DNA of 64,000 bases, taken from the NCBI GenBank assembly GCA_902530595.1, contig CACAAX010000003.1, positions 1-64,000 of the forward strand. The letters run 5' to 3'. Below the pieces are notes generated by a model. That model saw only the letters and a program-made list of their open reading frames with translations, did not search any database and had not been told where the DNA came from. The translations under genes and the position numbers were made by a program. This stretch comes from an uncultured Alphaproteobacteria bacterium (lineage in GTDB: Bacteria; Pseudomonadota; Alphaproteobacteria; Rhodobacterales; Rhodobacteraceae). Positions 1-8,974 of this stretch are shown in pieces; position 1 is the first letter of the stretch; each line of letters starts with the position of its first letter.

Positions 1-625
1 AAAACAGATTTTGAAAGGAGATCACATAAATGAATTTAAGCTCTTAAAAAATCAAAATGTAACCTATGTAAGATTAAATATTTTCCCAGATGGAGGTGTA
101 GCGCGGCTTAGACTTTTTGGAGATCTTATTCCCTTTTCTCAGGATCTATCTAAAGACTTAGAATTATCTGCTCTAAAAAATGGAGGGAAAATCATTGGGT
201 ATAATAACGCACACTATGGCAATGTAAACGCTCTCCTGTCTGAAGGTAGAGGAACTACAATGGGTGACGGGTGGGAGACTCGGCGTAGGCGTGTCCCTGG
301 AAATGATTTTATAATCATTGAATTAGGAACACGTGGGCTGATTTCGAATGTAGAAATAGATACCTGTCACTTCAAGGGTAATTTTCCAGATAGAGCTTCA
401 ATTCAAACAATTGATTTAAAAAATGAAAAAGACAAAATAAAAGCATTTGAAGCTTCTAGTAACTGGGAATTTTTTTTAGATGAGAAAAAATGCAAACCAG
501 ACTTTATTCATAACTTTGGAAAAAATGATTTCTTACACGAAAATACGGTCTCCCACGTGAGATTAAACATCTATCCTGATGGGGGAGTTTCGAGATTTCG
601 AATTTTTGGTCAACCAGTAAGATAA
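1..625 (+). CDS. alc: Allantoicase, C-terminal part (5' cut by window edge)
   Basis: Allantoicase hydrolyses allantoate to ureidoglycolate and urea in purine ring catabolism. The frame is open to the left edge, so the TTG at position 11 is unlikely to be the start; roughly the last 60% of a ~340-residue enzyme is present. The family is built of two homologous beta-sandwich repeats. The conserved repeat ending 'RLNIFPDGGVARLRLFG' appears near the start of the visible part and again as 'RLNIYPDGGVSRFRIFG' at the C-terminus, with 'GRGTTMGDGWETRRRR' and 'DTCHFKGNFPD' between them. It is followed one base later by ureidoglycolate lyase, the next enzyme of the pathway, so the two are almost certainly co-transcribed. 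Family assignment is secure. Confidence 0.93.
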   Translation, partial: KQILKGDHINEFKLLKNQNVTYVRLNIFPDGGVARLRLFGDLIPFSQDLSKDLELSALKNGGKIIGYNNAHYGNVNALLSEGRGTTMGDGWETRRRRVPGNDFIIIELGTRGLISNVEIDTCHFKGNFPDRASIQTIDLKNEKDKIKAFEASSNWEFFLDEKKCKPDFIHNFGKNDFLHENTVSHVRLNIYPDGGVSRFRIFGQPVR

Positions 626-626
626 A

Positions 627-1142
627 ATGCATTTAAATTTAGAAAAGCTGACCATAAGCCAGAAATTATTCGAACCTTTTGGTGATGTAATTTCAAAAGG
701 GATGGAAAATAATAAATTTCTGATAAATCAGGGATATTGTGAGAGGTTTGATGAGGTAGCGACGGTACAAGTGCTGGACAAAAAAGCCAATCCAATCATT
801 TCAATATTTTCTGCTACTCCTAGAAAAAGACCGATAAAAATTGATTATCTGGAGATGCATCCTCTGGCATCTCAAGCATTTATGCCAATACAAAAAATAG
901 ATTGGCAAGTAGTCGTGGCAAATGATAATGACGGATCCCCAGATCTTTCTTCAATCAAGTATTTCGAAGTGCCAGGTAATGTAGGTATAAATTACAATCC
1001 AAAAGTTTGGCATTTTCCACTGCTCGTTAATACAGCTCAAGATTTTTTGGTTATCGATAGATCATCAGCATTGGATGCAGGCAAAGAAAATTTGAGAGAG
1101 TTTTTTTTTCAAAGCAATGGTAATGAGATCTACATAGAGTGA
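627..1142 (+). CDS. allA: Ureidoglycolate lyase
   Basis: Splits ureidoglycolate into glyoxylate and urea, the step after allantoicase. The 171-residue length is normal for AllA. Family signatures visible are 'EMHPLASQAFMPI' (about residues 72-84), a 'GVNYNPKVWHFPLL'-type segment near residue 125 and 'FLVIDR' near residue 145. It starts one base after the allantoicase stop. Its last 13 bases overlap the 3' end of the convergent xdhB gene, so the two transcripts overlap at their ends. With xanthine dehydrogenase next door the locus implies use of purines as nitrogen source. Confidence 0.93.
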   Translation: MHLNLEKLTISQKLFEPFGDVISKGMENNKFLINQGYCERFDEVATVQVLDKKANPIISIFSATPRKRPIKIDYLEMHPLASQAFMPIQKIDWQVVVANDNDGSPDLSSIKYFEVPGNVGINYNPKVWHFPLLVNTAQDFLVIDRSSALDAGKENLREFFFQSNGNEIYIE

Positions 1143-3457
1143 TCATTATGCACCGCAGCTAAAATTTTTGAAGGTGTTGCGGGAGCATTTAATAAATCTG
1201 CATTTGATGTTTCGCTAGCCATTGAGACGGCATTTTTCAAAGCCAAAAAGTGAGAAATGGATAGTAATAGAGGGGGCTCACCGACAGCTTTAGATCTAAA
1301 TATTGTCTTTTCTTCATTGGGAGTATTCTCTAATAGCTTAATATTAAATTCAGGTGGTACATCTCGGCTTCCAGGTATTTTATACGTTGAGGGGCCAAGA
1401 GTTAAAAGTTTGCCTTCTGTGTTAAAATATAGTTCTTCACAAGTTAGCCATCCTATACCCTGGATGAAACCTCCTTCTATCTGCCCTCTATCAATTAGGG
1501 GGTTGAGAGAGCTCCCACAGTCTTGAATGATGTCTGCCCTAAGTATTCGACTTTCTCCTGTATCAATATCTATAATTGCTTCCGATACTGCCGCTCCCCA
1601 CGTGAAATAAAAATAGGGGCTTCCCTTAAATTTTTCCTGATCCCATGAGATTTTTGGTGTTTTATAAAAGCCCGTTGATGAAAGAGATATTCTGCTTTCC
1701 CAGCAGGAAAATGCTAATTCCTTAAAAGTCATGCTCTTATTTCCGCTCAGTATCAGACCGTTCTTAAATTCAATAGAAGAGGGTGGCTTTTTAAAAACTT
1801 TGCTCGCGTGTTTAAGCATTCTTTGTTTGATAACAGTAGCTGCTTTCCACGCTGCCATACCATTAATATCGGAGCCAGACGATGCAGCTGTAGCTGAGGT
1901 GTTTGGGACCTCATCGGTATTCGTTCCAGCAATATGTACATAGTCTAAAGGAATGTTGAAACATTCTGAGACGACCTGAGCCACTTTGGTAAATAGGCCT
2001 TGTCCCATCTCTGTTCCGCCATGATTTAGTCTCACCGAACCATCTGTGTATACATGGACTAATGCTCCTGCTTGATTTAAGGATACCTTATTAAAAGATA
2101 TCCCAAACTTGGCAGGCATGAAGGCAATTCCTTTTCTGTAAGGCTGATTTTTATTAATTTGCGACGTGTTAAACCTTTCTACAAGAAGCTTTCTTTTTTC
2201 TAGACCTGCGAAAGTTTCCATCTCATTAATTATTTTTTCAATTTTAATATTTTTAACTATTTGCCCATAGGGTGTTTTAATTCCATTTTTAGTGGAATAA
2301 TAATTTTCACGTCTAAGTGCATCTAAATCGATTCCGAGAAATCGAGAAACTCTTTCAAGAATAGTCTCAATTGCAAGCATTCCTTGAGGGCCACCAAAGC
2401 CTCTAAACGCTGTGTTAGATACGGTGTTTGTTTTACATATGTAGCCTCGTGCGGTAATATCTTTAAAAGAGTAACAGTTATCTAAATGGGTCAATGCCCT
2501 CGACATTACAGGAGCTGACAGATCGCAGACATTACCTGCATTGCTAAGCAATGTGATATCTAATCCCTTAATCTTTCCTTTTTTATTAAAACCTACGGTG
2601 TATTTCACTTCAAAGTCATGACGTTTCCCGGATGATGCCATGTCATCTTTGCGATTAAGACGAAGCTTAACAGGCTTATCCAAAATGTATGCTCCTAGAG
2701 CTGCTATGGCGGCGTATATTGTTGACTGGCTTTCTTTACCTCCAAAGCCACCGCCAAGTCTCCTGACCTTACTAGAGATCTTGGCCGCTGGAATATTTAA
2801 AACGTTGGATACACCATGCTGGACTTCAGTTGGATGTTGTGTGCTTGACCAGATTGTGAACTCAGAGTTTTCATGTGGAATGGCAAGAGCAATATGTGTC
2901 TCCAAATAAAAGTGATCTTGACCACCCATAGAAAATGAACCCTTAAGCTTATGGCGTGCCTGCTTAATCTGTTCGTTTGCCTTACCTCTCTCAAAGTGAA
3001 TTGGTTTTAAAAAGAAGTTTTTTTTCTTGAATGCTAAATCCAAGTCTAATATCGGTGTTTTATCTTTTTTATAGACAATCTTCACTTCATTTACGGCTGC
3101 CCTTGCTCTCTCCATTGATGAAGCAACAATGAGCCCGATAGGTTGGCCTACATAAGTTACCTCTTTTTCTGCAAAGATTGGCTCATCTGCAAAAATAGGC
3201 GCTATATCATTCCTACCAGGTATGTCTTTTGCTGTAATAACTGTAATGCTTGGATCAAATTTTTTTGCTTTTTCGGTCTCAATAGAAGTTATCATACCAG
3301 ATGGTATTTCTGAAAGGATAAGAGCTCCATGCAAAGTATTTTCTGACAAAGGAATATCATCTATGTACTCGGCTCTTCCCGTAAGTTGTCTAAAAGACGA
3401 GTCTTGGTAGTACGATTTTCCAACTGAAATATTATTTTTGTTATCTAACGCCATCAA
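1130..3457 (-). CDS. xdhB: Xanthine dehydrogenase, molybdopterin-binding subunit
   Basis: Large subunit of the XdhAB molybdo-flavoenzyme that oxidises hypoxanthine and xanthine to urate in the cytoplasm. The 775 residues match the usual XdhB length. Seen in order: the N-terminal 'TGRAEYIDDIP' a/b hammerhead start, 'GGGFGGKES' (residues 235-243) of the molybdenum-cofactor domain, 'FRGFGGPQGM' near 350, 'GGTEMGQGL' near 480, and 'VGEPPLLLS', whose Glu727 is in the place of the catalytic base. The start ATG overlaps the xdhA stop by four bases (ATGA), showing translational coupling. No xdhC maturation gene lies in this window. Function is secure at the family level. Confidence 0.95.
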   Translation of the reverse strand: MMALDNKNNISVGKSYYQDSSFRQLTGRAEYIDDIPLSENTLHGALILSEIPSGMITSIETEKAKKFDPSITVITAKDIPGRNDIAPIFADEPIFAEKEVTYVGQPIGLIVASSMERARAAVNEVKIVYKKDKTPILDLDLAFKKKNFFLKPIHFERGKANEQIKQARHKLKGSFSMGGQDHFYLETHIALAIPHENSEFTIWSSTQHPTEVQHGVSNVLNIPAAKISSKVRRLGGGFGGKESQSTIYAAIAALGAYILDKPVKLRLNRKDDMASSGKRHDFEVKYTVGFNKKGKIKGLDITLLSNAGNVCDLSAPVMSRALTHLDNCYSFKDITARGYICKTNTVSNTAFRGFGGPQGMLAIETILERVSRFLGIDLDALRRENYYSTKNGIKTPYGQIVKNIKIEKIINEMETFAGLEKRKLLVERFNTSQINKNQPYRKGIAFMPAKFGISFNKVSLNQAGALVHVYTDGSVRLNHGGTEMGQGLFTKVAQVVSECFNIPLDYVHIAGTNTDEVPNTSATAASSGSDINGMAAWKAATVIKQRMLKHASKVFKKPPSSIEFKNGLILSGNKSMTFKELAFSCWESRISLSSTGFYKTPKISWDQEKFKGSPYFYFTWGAAVSEAIIDIDTGESRILRADIIQDCGSSLNPLIDRGQIEGGFIQGIGWLTCEELYFNTEGKLLTLGPSTYKIPGSRDVPPEFNIKLLENTPNEEKTIFRSKAVGEPPLLLSISHFLALKNAVSMASETSNADLLNAPATPSKILAAVHNDHSM

Positions 3458-4872
3458 ATACTCATTATCGAATGTTGTTGCTCACCACTTATGGCGGATC
3501 TTTGCATTTTTTTTATCAATCCAACCATTGCAGCCGATCGATATTTTGCTGTCCCTCTTAGATCGCTTATTGGAGAAATATCATGATTTAAAGCAGTTAT
3601 GAGAGAGTTTTGGTTAAAGCGTAGATTACTATCCTTTAATAACTTACTCGTTTTATCTAATAACAAAGGCGTGGGTCCTACGCCCCCTGCAGATAAAATA
3701 ATATTTTCTATAGTGTGGTTTTTATCCATCTTTAATTTGGCTGCCAGCGATAAAGTTGATATATCTTGATCATACCTTTTTGATAGCTTCCAAGAAAAAA
3801 TTGAATCTTCCTTTTTTGTTTTTGGTACCTTAACCTTGTATATAAGCTCATTGCGTTTTAGAGCATTTTTTCTATATCCCTTAAAAAAATCTTTAATCGG
3901 AATAGTTCTTTCTGCTTTTGGACCGAGTAGAGACAATTCAGCCTCCAATACGAAAAATAGGGGAGCTAGGTCACCAATAGGGCTCGATGTCCCAAGATTC
4001 CCTCCAACTGTTGCGGCTGTTCTAATCTGTGGAGAACCAAACCTAATAATTGTATCCAGAAAGGGGGAGAAGAATTCACGGCATAACTCTTCGAATTTAG
4101 ATAGTGTAACACAAGCGCCTATTTCAAATGATGAAGTCTTGGTCTTAATTTTAGACATTTCTTTTATATTATTCAGAAATAATATTTTCTGTTCTTTAAA
4201 ATCGGAGTCTTCCGCTTCAAGGTTCCAGTCTGTACCTCCAGACAAAACAGTATAATTCTTTTCGTTTGATATAAATTCAATTAGTTCTTTTTTAGAGTCT
4301 GGGTAAAAGTAATTTGTCTTTCCAAAAATTGCGGTCTTTAATTTTAAGCCTTTACTATTTATGGGCATTGGAAACTTTATTTTTTCTTTGAGAGATTGGA
4401 TCCCGCTCACTATTGGTCTATACCCTGTACAGCGACATAAGTTTCCAGATAGAGAGTCATGGATAACGCTCTCAGAAGGGCTTTTATGTTTTTCTTTTAA
4501 CGCAAGCGCTGCCATTACAAAGCCAGGTGTGCAAAACCCACATTGCGACGCCGCCTCGGAGTTTAGTGCTTGAATTAAAGGTTTAGCAGAGCTTAATTTG
4601 CTAGCACCTTCAATTGTTACTATATTTTTATCAATTATTTGTCCCACCTTTAAAATACAAGAGTTTACTGGTGCTAAGGATCCTTTTTCATCAAAAATTA
4701 ATACAGAGCATGCACCACAGTCTCCCTCTGAGCACCCCTCTTTTGTTCCAGTAAATTTACAATTATGCCTCAAAAAGTTTAGCAAGCTTATATTGCTGTC
4801 GATATTACGTGCGTAAACTTTCTCAAAATTTACATAAAAGCTTGGCTCTGATTGTTTATTTTTCTTTTCCAT
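3454..4872 (-). CDS. xdhA: Xanthine dehydrogenase, Fe-S/FAD subunit
   Basis: Small subunit of xanthine dehydrogenase; it passes electrons from the molybdenum site through two [2Fe-2S] clusters to FAD and NAD+. The N-terminal plant-type ferredoxin domain has Cys47, 52, 55 and 72. The helical domain carries the second cluster as 'CGFC' (111-114) and 'CRC' (146-148). The FAD-binding domain follows, with 'ATVGGNLGTSSPIGDLAP' near residue 290. Length (472) is normal. It is the first gene of the xdhAB operon; the 161-base gap to the divergent yajQ gene must hold both promoters. Confidence 0.95.
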   Translation of the reverse strand: MEKKNKQSEPSFYVNFEKVYARNIDSNISLLNFLRHNCKFTGTKEGCSEGDCGACSVLIFDEKGSLAPVNSCILKVGQIIDKNIVTIEGASKLSSAKPLIQALNSEAASQCGFCTPGFVMAALALKEKHKSPSESVIHDSLSGNLCRCTGYRPIVSGIQSLKEKIKFPMPINSKGLKLKTAIFGKTNYFYPDSKKELIEFISNEKNYTVLSGGTDWNLEAEDSDFKEQKILFLNNIKEMSKIKTKTSSFEIGACVTLSKFEELCREFFSPFLDTIIRFGSPQIRTAATVGGNLGTSSPIGDLAPLFFVLEAELSLLGPKAERTIPIKDFFKGYRKNALKRNELIYKVKVPKTKKEDSIFSWKLSKRYDQDISTLSLAAKLKMDKNHTIENIILSAGGVGPTPLLLDKTSKLLKDSNLRFNQNSLITALNHDISPISDLRGTAKYRSAAMVGLIKKMQRSAISGEQQHSIMSI

Positions 4873-5033
4873 TATTATTATCCAGATCTACTCGAAGTTT
4901 TTATCATACATCATTGTGAAACTTAAAAATATTGTAATTTTTTCTGAATCTAAATATGAGTTAAATTTAGGGTTTATTTATTGTAAAATAAAAACAAAGC
5001 AATTTATTTTATGGTCAAGGGAGTTTAGAGGAA

Positions 5034-5519
5034 ATGCCTAGTTTTGATATTGTCAGTAAATTGGATATGCAGGAAGTTGAGAATGCGATTTTTAATGCTA
5101 GTAAAGAGATCAACCAGCGATATGATTTTAAAGGTTCGAAGACCGATATTGAGAGAAATGAGAACTCGTTAATTGTAGAAACAGAAGATGACTTGAAAGC
5201 AAAGCAAGTTAACGAACTTTTAATAGGCCATTTTGTTAAAAGAGGTATAGACCCCAAAGCCCTCAAAGTTAAATCAACGGAAAGCGCTTCAGGTAATCGA
5301 GTAAGGCAAAACTATGATTTGCTGGAGGGGATTGAACAAGACACATCAAAAAAAATTATTTCTTCTGTCAAGCAGAGTAAGTTAAAAGTGCAGGTAAAAA
5401 TACAAGGTAATGAGCTTAGGGTTTCAGGGCAAAAGAAAGATAGTCTTCAGGAAGTCATTTCGTTAGCAAAAAAGCTCGATTTACCTCTTCCTTTACAATT
5501 TATAAATTTTAGAGATTAG
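5034..5519 (+). CDS. yajQ: YajQ-family nucleotide-binding protein
   Basis: YajQ proteins are small cytoplasmic proteins with two ferredoxin-like folds; some family members bind cyclic di-GMP, but the role here is not shown. The 161 residues cover the whole family profile: start 'MPSFDIVSKLDMQEVENA', the 'INQRYDFKGSKT' segment (about 27-38), and the C-terminal 'VQVKIQGNELRVSGQKKDSLQ'. A GGGAG-like ribosome site lies upstream of the ATG. The stop codon overlaps the 3' end of the convergent carboxypeptidase gene by four bases. Confidence 0.93.
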   Translation: MPSFDIVSKLDMQEVENAIFNASKEINQRYDFKGSKTDIERNENSLIVETEDDLKAKQVNELLIGHFVKRGIDPKALKVKSTESASGNRVRQNYDLLEGIEQDTSKKIISSVKQSKLKVQVKIQGNELRVSGQKKDSLQEVISLAKKLDLPLPLQFINFRD

Positions 5520-6988
5520 ACGTCGTATATATCAGAAAACTTTTCATCTAAATAATTCAAAAAGGGCTCAGGCGTAAAAGCCTTTCCTGTGGCTTTTTTG
5601 ATCAGGTCAGCAGGTTCGTATAGGCTTCCATACTGATGTATGTTCTCTGTTAACCAAGTGGTTGCTAATGACACGTCACCTTTCTCAAATTCGTCTGCAA
5701 GACCAGGAATATCTTTTTGCATCTTTTCAAATAAACAGCCTGCATTTAAGTTACCTAAAGTATAGGTTGGAAAATACCCAAATGCACCGATTGACCAATG
5801 AACGTCCTGGAGAATTCCATCAGAGGCTTTTTCAACGTCACGGTCAAAATATTCCTTGAATTTTGCATTCCAGGCCTCGGGCAAATCCAGAACTTCCAAA
5901 TTTTTTCCAATTACCTCTACTTCGAGCTCAAAGCGAAGCATAATATGTAGATTGTAGTGAACCTCGTCTGCTTCAGTCCTAATAAAACCGGTTTCAACCT
6001 TATTAACCAAACGGTAGAATTCTTCCTCATCTCTAATACCAAATTCTCCAAAATAGCTTTTCATTTTCTTAAACAGCCACCTAGTAAATTGCCTAGATCT
6101 TCCTATTTGGTTCTCAAATATCCTAGACTGACTTTCGTGAATGCCTAAAGATACGCCAGAACCGAGAGGCGAGTGTAAAAAGTCTGAAGACACGTTTTGT
6201 TCATAGCAAGCGTGCCCCACTTCGTGAATAGTACTGTATAAACAGTTAAATGGGTCCTTATTATCCACCCGGGTAGTAATTCGTACATCATCCCCACCAC
6301 CTGAACAAAAAGGATGCGCCACAATATCAATCCTTCCTCTATCAAAGTCGTAGAAGAATGTCTCTGCTATTTCATGGGCGAGTTTTAATTGTTTTTCAGT
6401 ATTGAAGTCACCTTCCAATACGGGTTTGGAAAGTTTTGCTTCACTTATTTTCTGCCGCAAATCTAAAAGTCTTGGCTTCATTTCTTCAAAAATACTGGAG
6501 GTCTCTTTTTTTGTCATTCCAAATTCGTAATCATTTATTAACCCATCGTATAAATCTCCGGTAGGAGATAGAAGGGATGCCTCTTCTCTCTTTAAATCGA
6601 TTACCTTCTTTAAGTGAGGTGAAAACTCAGAAAAATCGTTATTTTGTCTAGCTTTTTGCCAGGCCATTTGAGCTAAGGATGTGGTTGCAGCCAAATCCGA
6701 TGCGAGTTTGCTTGGTATAGCTTCTGCTCTGTCAAAGGCTCTCTTTATTAGTGTATAAGCTCTTTTTTGAAACGGTGTTTTAGGTTCGGCTTCTTCCAAT
6801 AACTTTTTGACTATCGGATTTTTCTTTCTATCGTGAATAACTTCCTCGAGTGCACCCATCTCCATCGCCCGAGAATTGCCACTCTTAGATGGCATCACTG
6901 TCTCCTGATCCCAGGCATTTCTACCAGCTACGGATTGAAGCAAACCGGTCGTTTTATTATAACTGATCAGCTGGTCTATAGCGTTCAT
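5516..6988 (-). CDS. Carboxypeptidase Taq, M32 metallopeptidase
   Basis: M32 carboxypeptidases are cytoplasmic zinc enzymes that remove C-terminal residues with broad specificity. The zinc site is seen as 'TIHEVGHACYEQ' (HExxH near residue 257) with the downstream glutamate in 'GIHESQSRIFENQIGRS' near residue 287. 'DVRITTRVD' just before the zinc helix is also typical. The 490-residue length is normal and the protein is intact. No related genes flank it, so its physiological role (general peptide recycling) is inferred from the family only. Confidence 0.93.
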   Translation of the reverse strand: MNAIDQLISYNKTTGLLQSVAGRNAWDQETVMPSKSGNSRAMEMGALEEVIHDRKKNPIVKKLLEEAEPKTPFQKRAYTLIKRAFDRAEAIPSKLASDLAATTSLAQMAWQKARQNNDFSEFSPHLKKVIDLKREEASLLSPTGDLYDGLINDYEFGMTKKETSSIFEEMKPRLLDLRQKISEAKLSKPVLEGDFNTEKQLKLAHEIAETFFYDFDRGRIDIVAHPFCSGGGDDVRITTRVDNKDPFNCLYSTIHEVGHACYEQNVSSDFLHSPLGSGVSLGIHESQSRIFENQIGRSRQFTRWLFKKMKSYFGEFGIRDEEEFYRLVNKVETGFIRTEADEVHYNLHIMLRFELEVEVIGKNLEVLDLPEAWNAKFKEYFDRDVEKASDGILQDVHWSIGAFGYFPTYTLGNLNAGCLFEKMQKDIPGLADEFEKGDVSLATTWLTENIHQYGSLYEPADLIKKATGKAFTPEPFLNYLDEKFSDIYDV

Positions 6989-7029
6989 AAAGCTCTCTAG
7001 TTTCTGATGAGATGGTTATTTTTAAAAAG

Positions 7030-7422
7030 CTAGCTGATCGACATTGCTGACCAATATAAATAGAGGATGCTCAATAAACTTGCAACCCAACCTGCAGATC
7101 TTAAGCCAATAATATTCAAACCATATGCAATCACATAAACGAGTCGAGCCCAAAAGAAAACTTGAATGGCTAGCGTAGTATTTGCACTACTTGTTTCGGT
7201 CATTGTAAGTGCTAGGATTGCTGGACCTATCATCGCGAGTGCTATCACACAATTTAGAATAGCGCGCTCTAATCGTCCGGTCATACCTGAAAAATTTACG
7301 CCTTCTCGACTACTAAACACGGGCATAATTCCAACGTTTGCCAAGCTGGTAAGCTGTTGTACAAGGGTAGTTGCTATGATTAGAAGTCCATATAGACAGA
7401 TATAGTTTAGTTCGACGCTCAT
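7030..7422 (-). CDS. MAPEG-family membrane protein
   Basis: MAPEG proteins are small four-helix membrane proteins, some of which conjugate glutathione. This one is 130 residues with hydrophobic segments at roughly 8-27, 55-75, 82-103 and 108-127, and the typical 'GRLERAILN' motif between the first two helices (about 49-57). It is a single gene, divergent from the FMN-binding protein. Several other glutathione-related proteins are encoded in the window. Substrate is unknown. Confidence 0.8.
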   Translation of the reverse strand: MSVELNYICLYGLLIIATTLVQQLTSLANVGIMPVFSSREGVNFSGMTGRLERAILNCVIALAMIGPAILALTMTETSSANTTLAIQVFFWARLVYVIAYGLNIIGLRSAGWVASLLSILYLYWSAMSIS

Positions 7423-7501
7423 TTTTCATACCTCTTGTTTTTTATGTTACTTAGTTAAAAATAGTTTATTATGAAACTGTTTCAACTACAAAAAATGCAC
7501 G

Positions 7502-8107
7502 ATGGATGAAATTCAATTAAGAAATCTTTATGGTCCTGCTACTGAGAAAGCATCTGCGAAGATAATGAAAAGCTTGGATCCACATAGTGTCAGTTTCATA
7601 AATGCATCAAATTTTTTGGTCATGGGGACTTTTGATGGTGTCGATATTGATCTCTCACCCAAGGGTGATCCAAAAGGTTTTGTTAAAGTTATATCTAATG
7701 ATCGCATCGAAATAGCTGACAGACCTGGAAATAATAGGATTGACGGGCTTCTAAATATTTCTAAAAACGCAACTGTATCCCTTATATTTTTCATTCCAAA
7801 GGTGACAGAAACACTTAGAGTTCAAGGGAAAGCCACGATATCAAACGACCCAAAAGTTCTCGAAAAACATAAATTAAAATCCAATTTGCCAAAGACAGTT
7901 ACAGTTATTAAACCAACAAAAGTATTTCTGCATTGTGGCAAAGCAATACTTCGATCAAGTCTATGGAAGCCTGAAAGCTGGCCTGATACAAGACCCATAC
8001 CCACGCTTTATGAAATGATTGAAGATCAGACAGGATTAAATTGTGAAATAAAAAAAGAAACTGATATTATAGAAATGTACGAACGTGAACTTTACGAAAA
8101 TAAATAA
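7502..8107 (+). CDS. Pyridoxamine 5'-phosphate oxidase-like FMN-binding protein
   Basis: The protein has the split-barrel FMN-binding fold of the PNPOx-like family (the MSMEG_1061/DR2398-type subgroup). Visible are an N-terminal helix, the 'GTFDGVDIDLSPKGDPKGFVKV' strand pair (about 42-63), 'IADRPGNNRIDGLLNI' (about 71-86) where the flavin phosphate is held in relatives, and 'FLHCGKAILRSSLW' near 145. Length 201 fits the subgroup. True PdxH function is unlikely; members are mostly uncharacterised flavin reductases or oxidases. Its stop shares bases with the start of a possible small ORF (TAATG). Confidence 0.8.
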   Translation: MDEIQLRNLYGPATEKASAKIMKSLDPHSVSFINASNFLVMGTFDGVDIDLSPKGDPKGFVKVISNDRIEIADRPGNNRIDGLLNISKNATVSLIFFIPKVTETLRVQGKATISNDPKVLEKHKLKSNLPKTVTVIKPTKVFLHCGKAILRSSLWKPESWPDTRPIPTLYEMIEDQTGLNCEIKKETDIIEMYERELYENK

Positions 8108-8265
8108 TGAATGCAACTTTTATGAATTATTTTATAAAAACAAAATGTGGACTAGAAAAGTACGATTTGCTCAAATCACGAAAAGGCGTCTACGCAAAAA
8201 TTAGATTTTATTGGTTCGTCCTCTTCGCATCAATAAGAGACTTAGGCCACAAAAAAAGGATTTAA
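8107..8265 (+). CDS. Possible small protein coupled to the FMN-binding gene
   Basis: A 52-residue frame starts with ATG overlapping the TAA of the preceding gene (TAATG), an arrangement that often marks translational coupling. The product is very basic (many Lys and Arg) with a short hydrophobic stretch 'FYWFVLFA' near residue 34. I recognise no family. It fills most of the 164-base gap before the convergent isomerase gene. It could be chance; the coupling geometry and absence of another explanation for the space are the only support. Confidence 0.3.
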   Translation: MNATFMNYFIKTKCGLEKYDLLKSRKGVYAKIRFYWFVLFASIRDLGHKKRI

Positions 8266-8271
8266 AAAAAC

Positions 8272-8910
8272 TTAAGTTAAAGCTGAGTAATCTCCCGTAA
8301 CCTTTGCACTAATAAGAGCTAATTTTTCACTTCCCCAAAATATTTCTTCTTCAAAGACAAAGGTTGGCACCCCAAATATTCCCATAGATAGTGCGGTATC
8401 CATTAAAGAGGTCACACAGTTTTGATTGTTGCTCTTCCAAGATATGAAATCAGTGCTATCAAGTTGAAATTTGTCGATTAAATTTAAAAGCACCTTTTCA
8501 TTTTCTATGTCCAGCTCTCTCTTCCAAAACAATTGAAAAGACTCGCGCAAAAAAGGCAACAAAGTTTTTTCCGATTTTTCTTTGACCCATAAATGAGCCA
8601 TAGAAAATAACGAGCTATCCCAAATTTTTTGAGTACCTAAAATTGTTTTTCCTTGTAGATTAGCCATCCTTCTGCAATCCATGTGGGAATATTTGACTCT
8701 GCGCCACTGATGTGCTGTTCTATTTGAAGAGATTATCGTCCCTTCGTTATTGACCGTCGCACTTCCTAAATAGTCAGCAATATCCAGAGTGTATGGCAAT
8801 AGATTCCACTGTAATCCCAGTTGATCAAACACTTTAATTGCAGGATCTAAAGCCAAGTAGGCGTAGGGACTTTTTATGTCGATGTAAAAGTCAATTGAAT
8901 TATCAGACAT
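8272..8910 (-). CDS. 2-hydroxychromene-2-carboxylate isomerase-like, DsbA fold
   Basis: Belongs to the DsbA-like thioredoxin-fold family of glutathione-dependent isomerases that includes HCCA isomerase of naphthalene breakdown. The start 'IDFYIDIKSPYAYLA' (residues 5-19) has the Ser in place of a CxxC motif, as in HCCA isomerases. 'GIFGVPTFVFEEEIFWGSEKL' near the C-terminus carries the conserved cis-proline (VPTF). Length 212 is normal. No aromatic degradation genes are near, so the true substrate is open; a general glutathione-dependent isomerase or transferase is the safer statement. Confidence 0.82.
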   Translation of the reverse strand: MSDNSIDFYIDIKSPYAYLALDPAIKVFDQLGLQWNLLPYTLDIADYLGSATVNNEGTIISSNRTAHQWRRVKYSHMDCRRMANLQGKTILGTQKIWDSSLFSMAHLWVKEKSEKTLLPFLRESFQLFWKRELDIENEKVLLNLIDKFQLDSTDFISWKSNNQNCVTSLMDTALSMGIFGVPTFVFEEEIFWGSEKLALISAKVTGDYSALT

Positions 8911-8974
8911 AAGTAACTCAACCTAAATGACTTTTTGGCGACACCATTTAGATTTATTAAAAGCTATAAACCGC

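Noticed and set aside
11-13. TTG at position 11 as start of the allantoicase gene
   Set aside because: The frame is open to the left edge and the visible protein lacks most of the first allantoicase repeat, so the gene continues outside the window.
3836-4255. 139-codon plus-strand frame opposite xdhA
   Set aside because: It is the reverse strand of a well-conserved xdhA region, without a ribosome site or recognisable protein.
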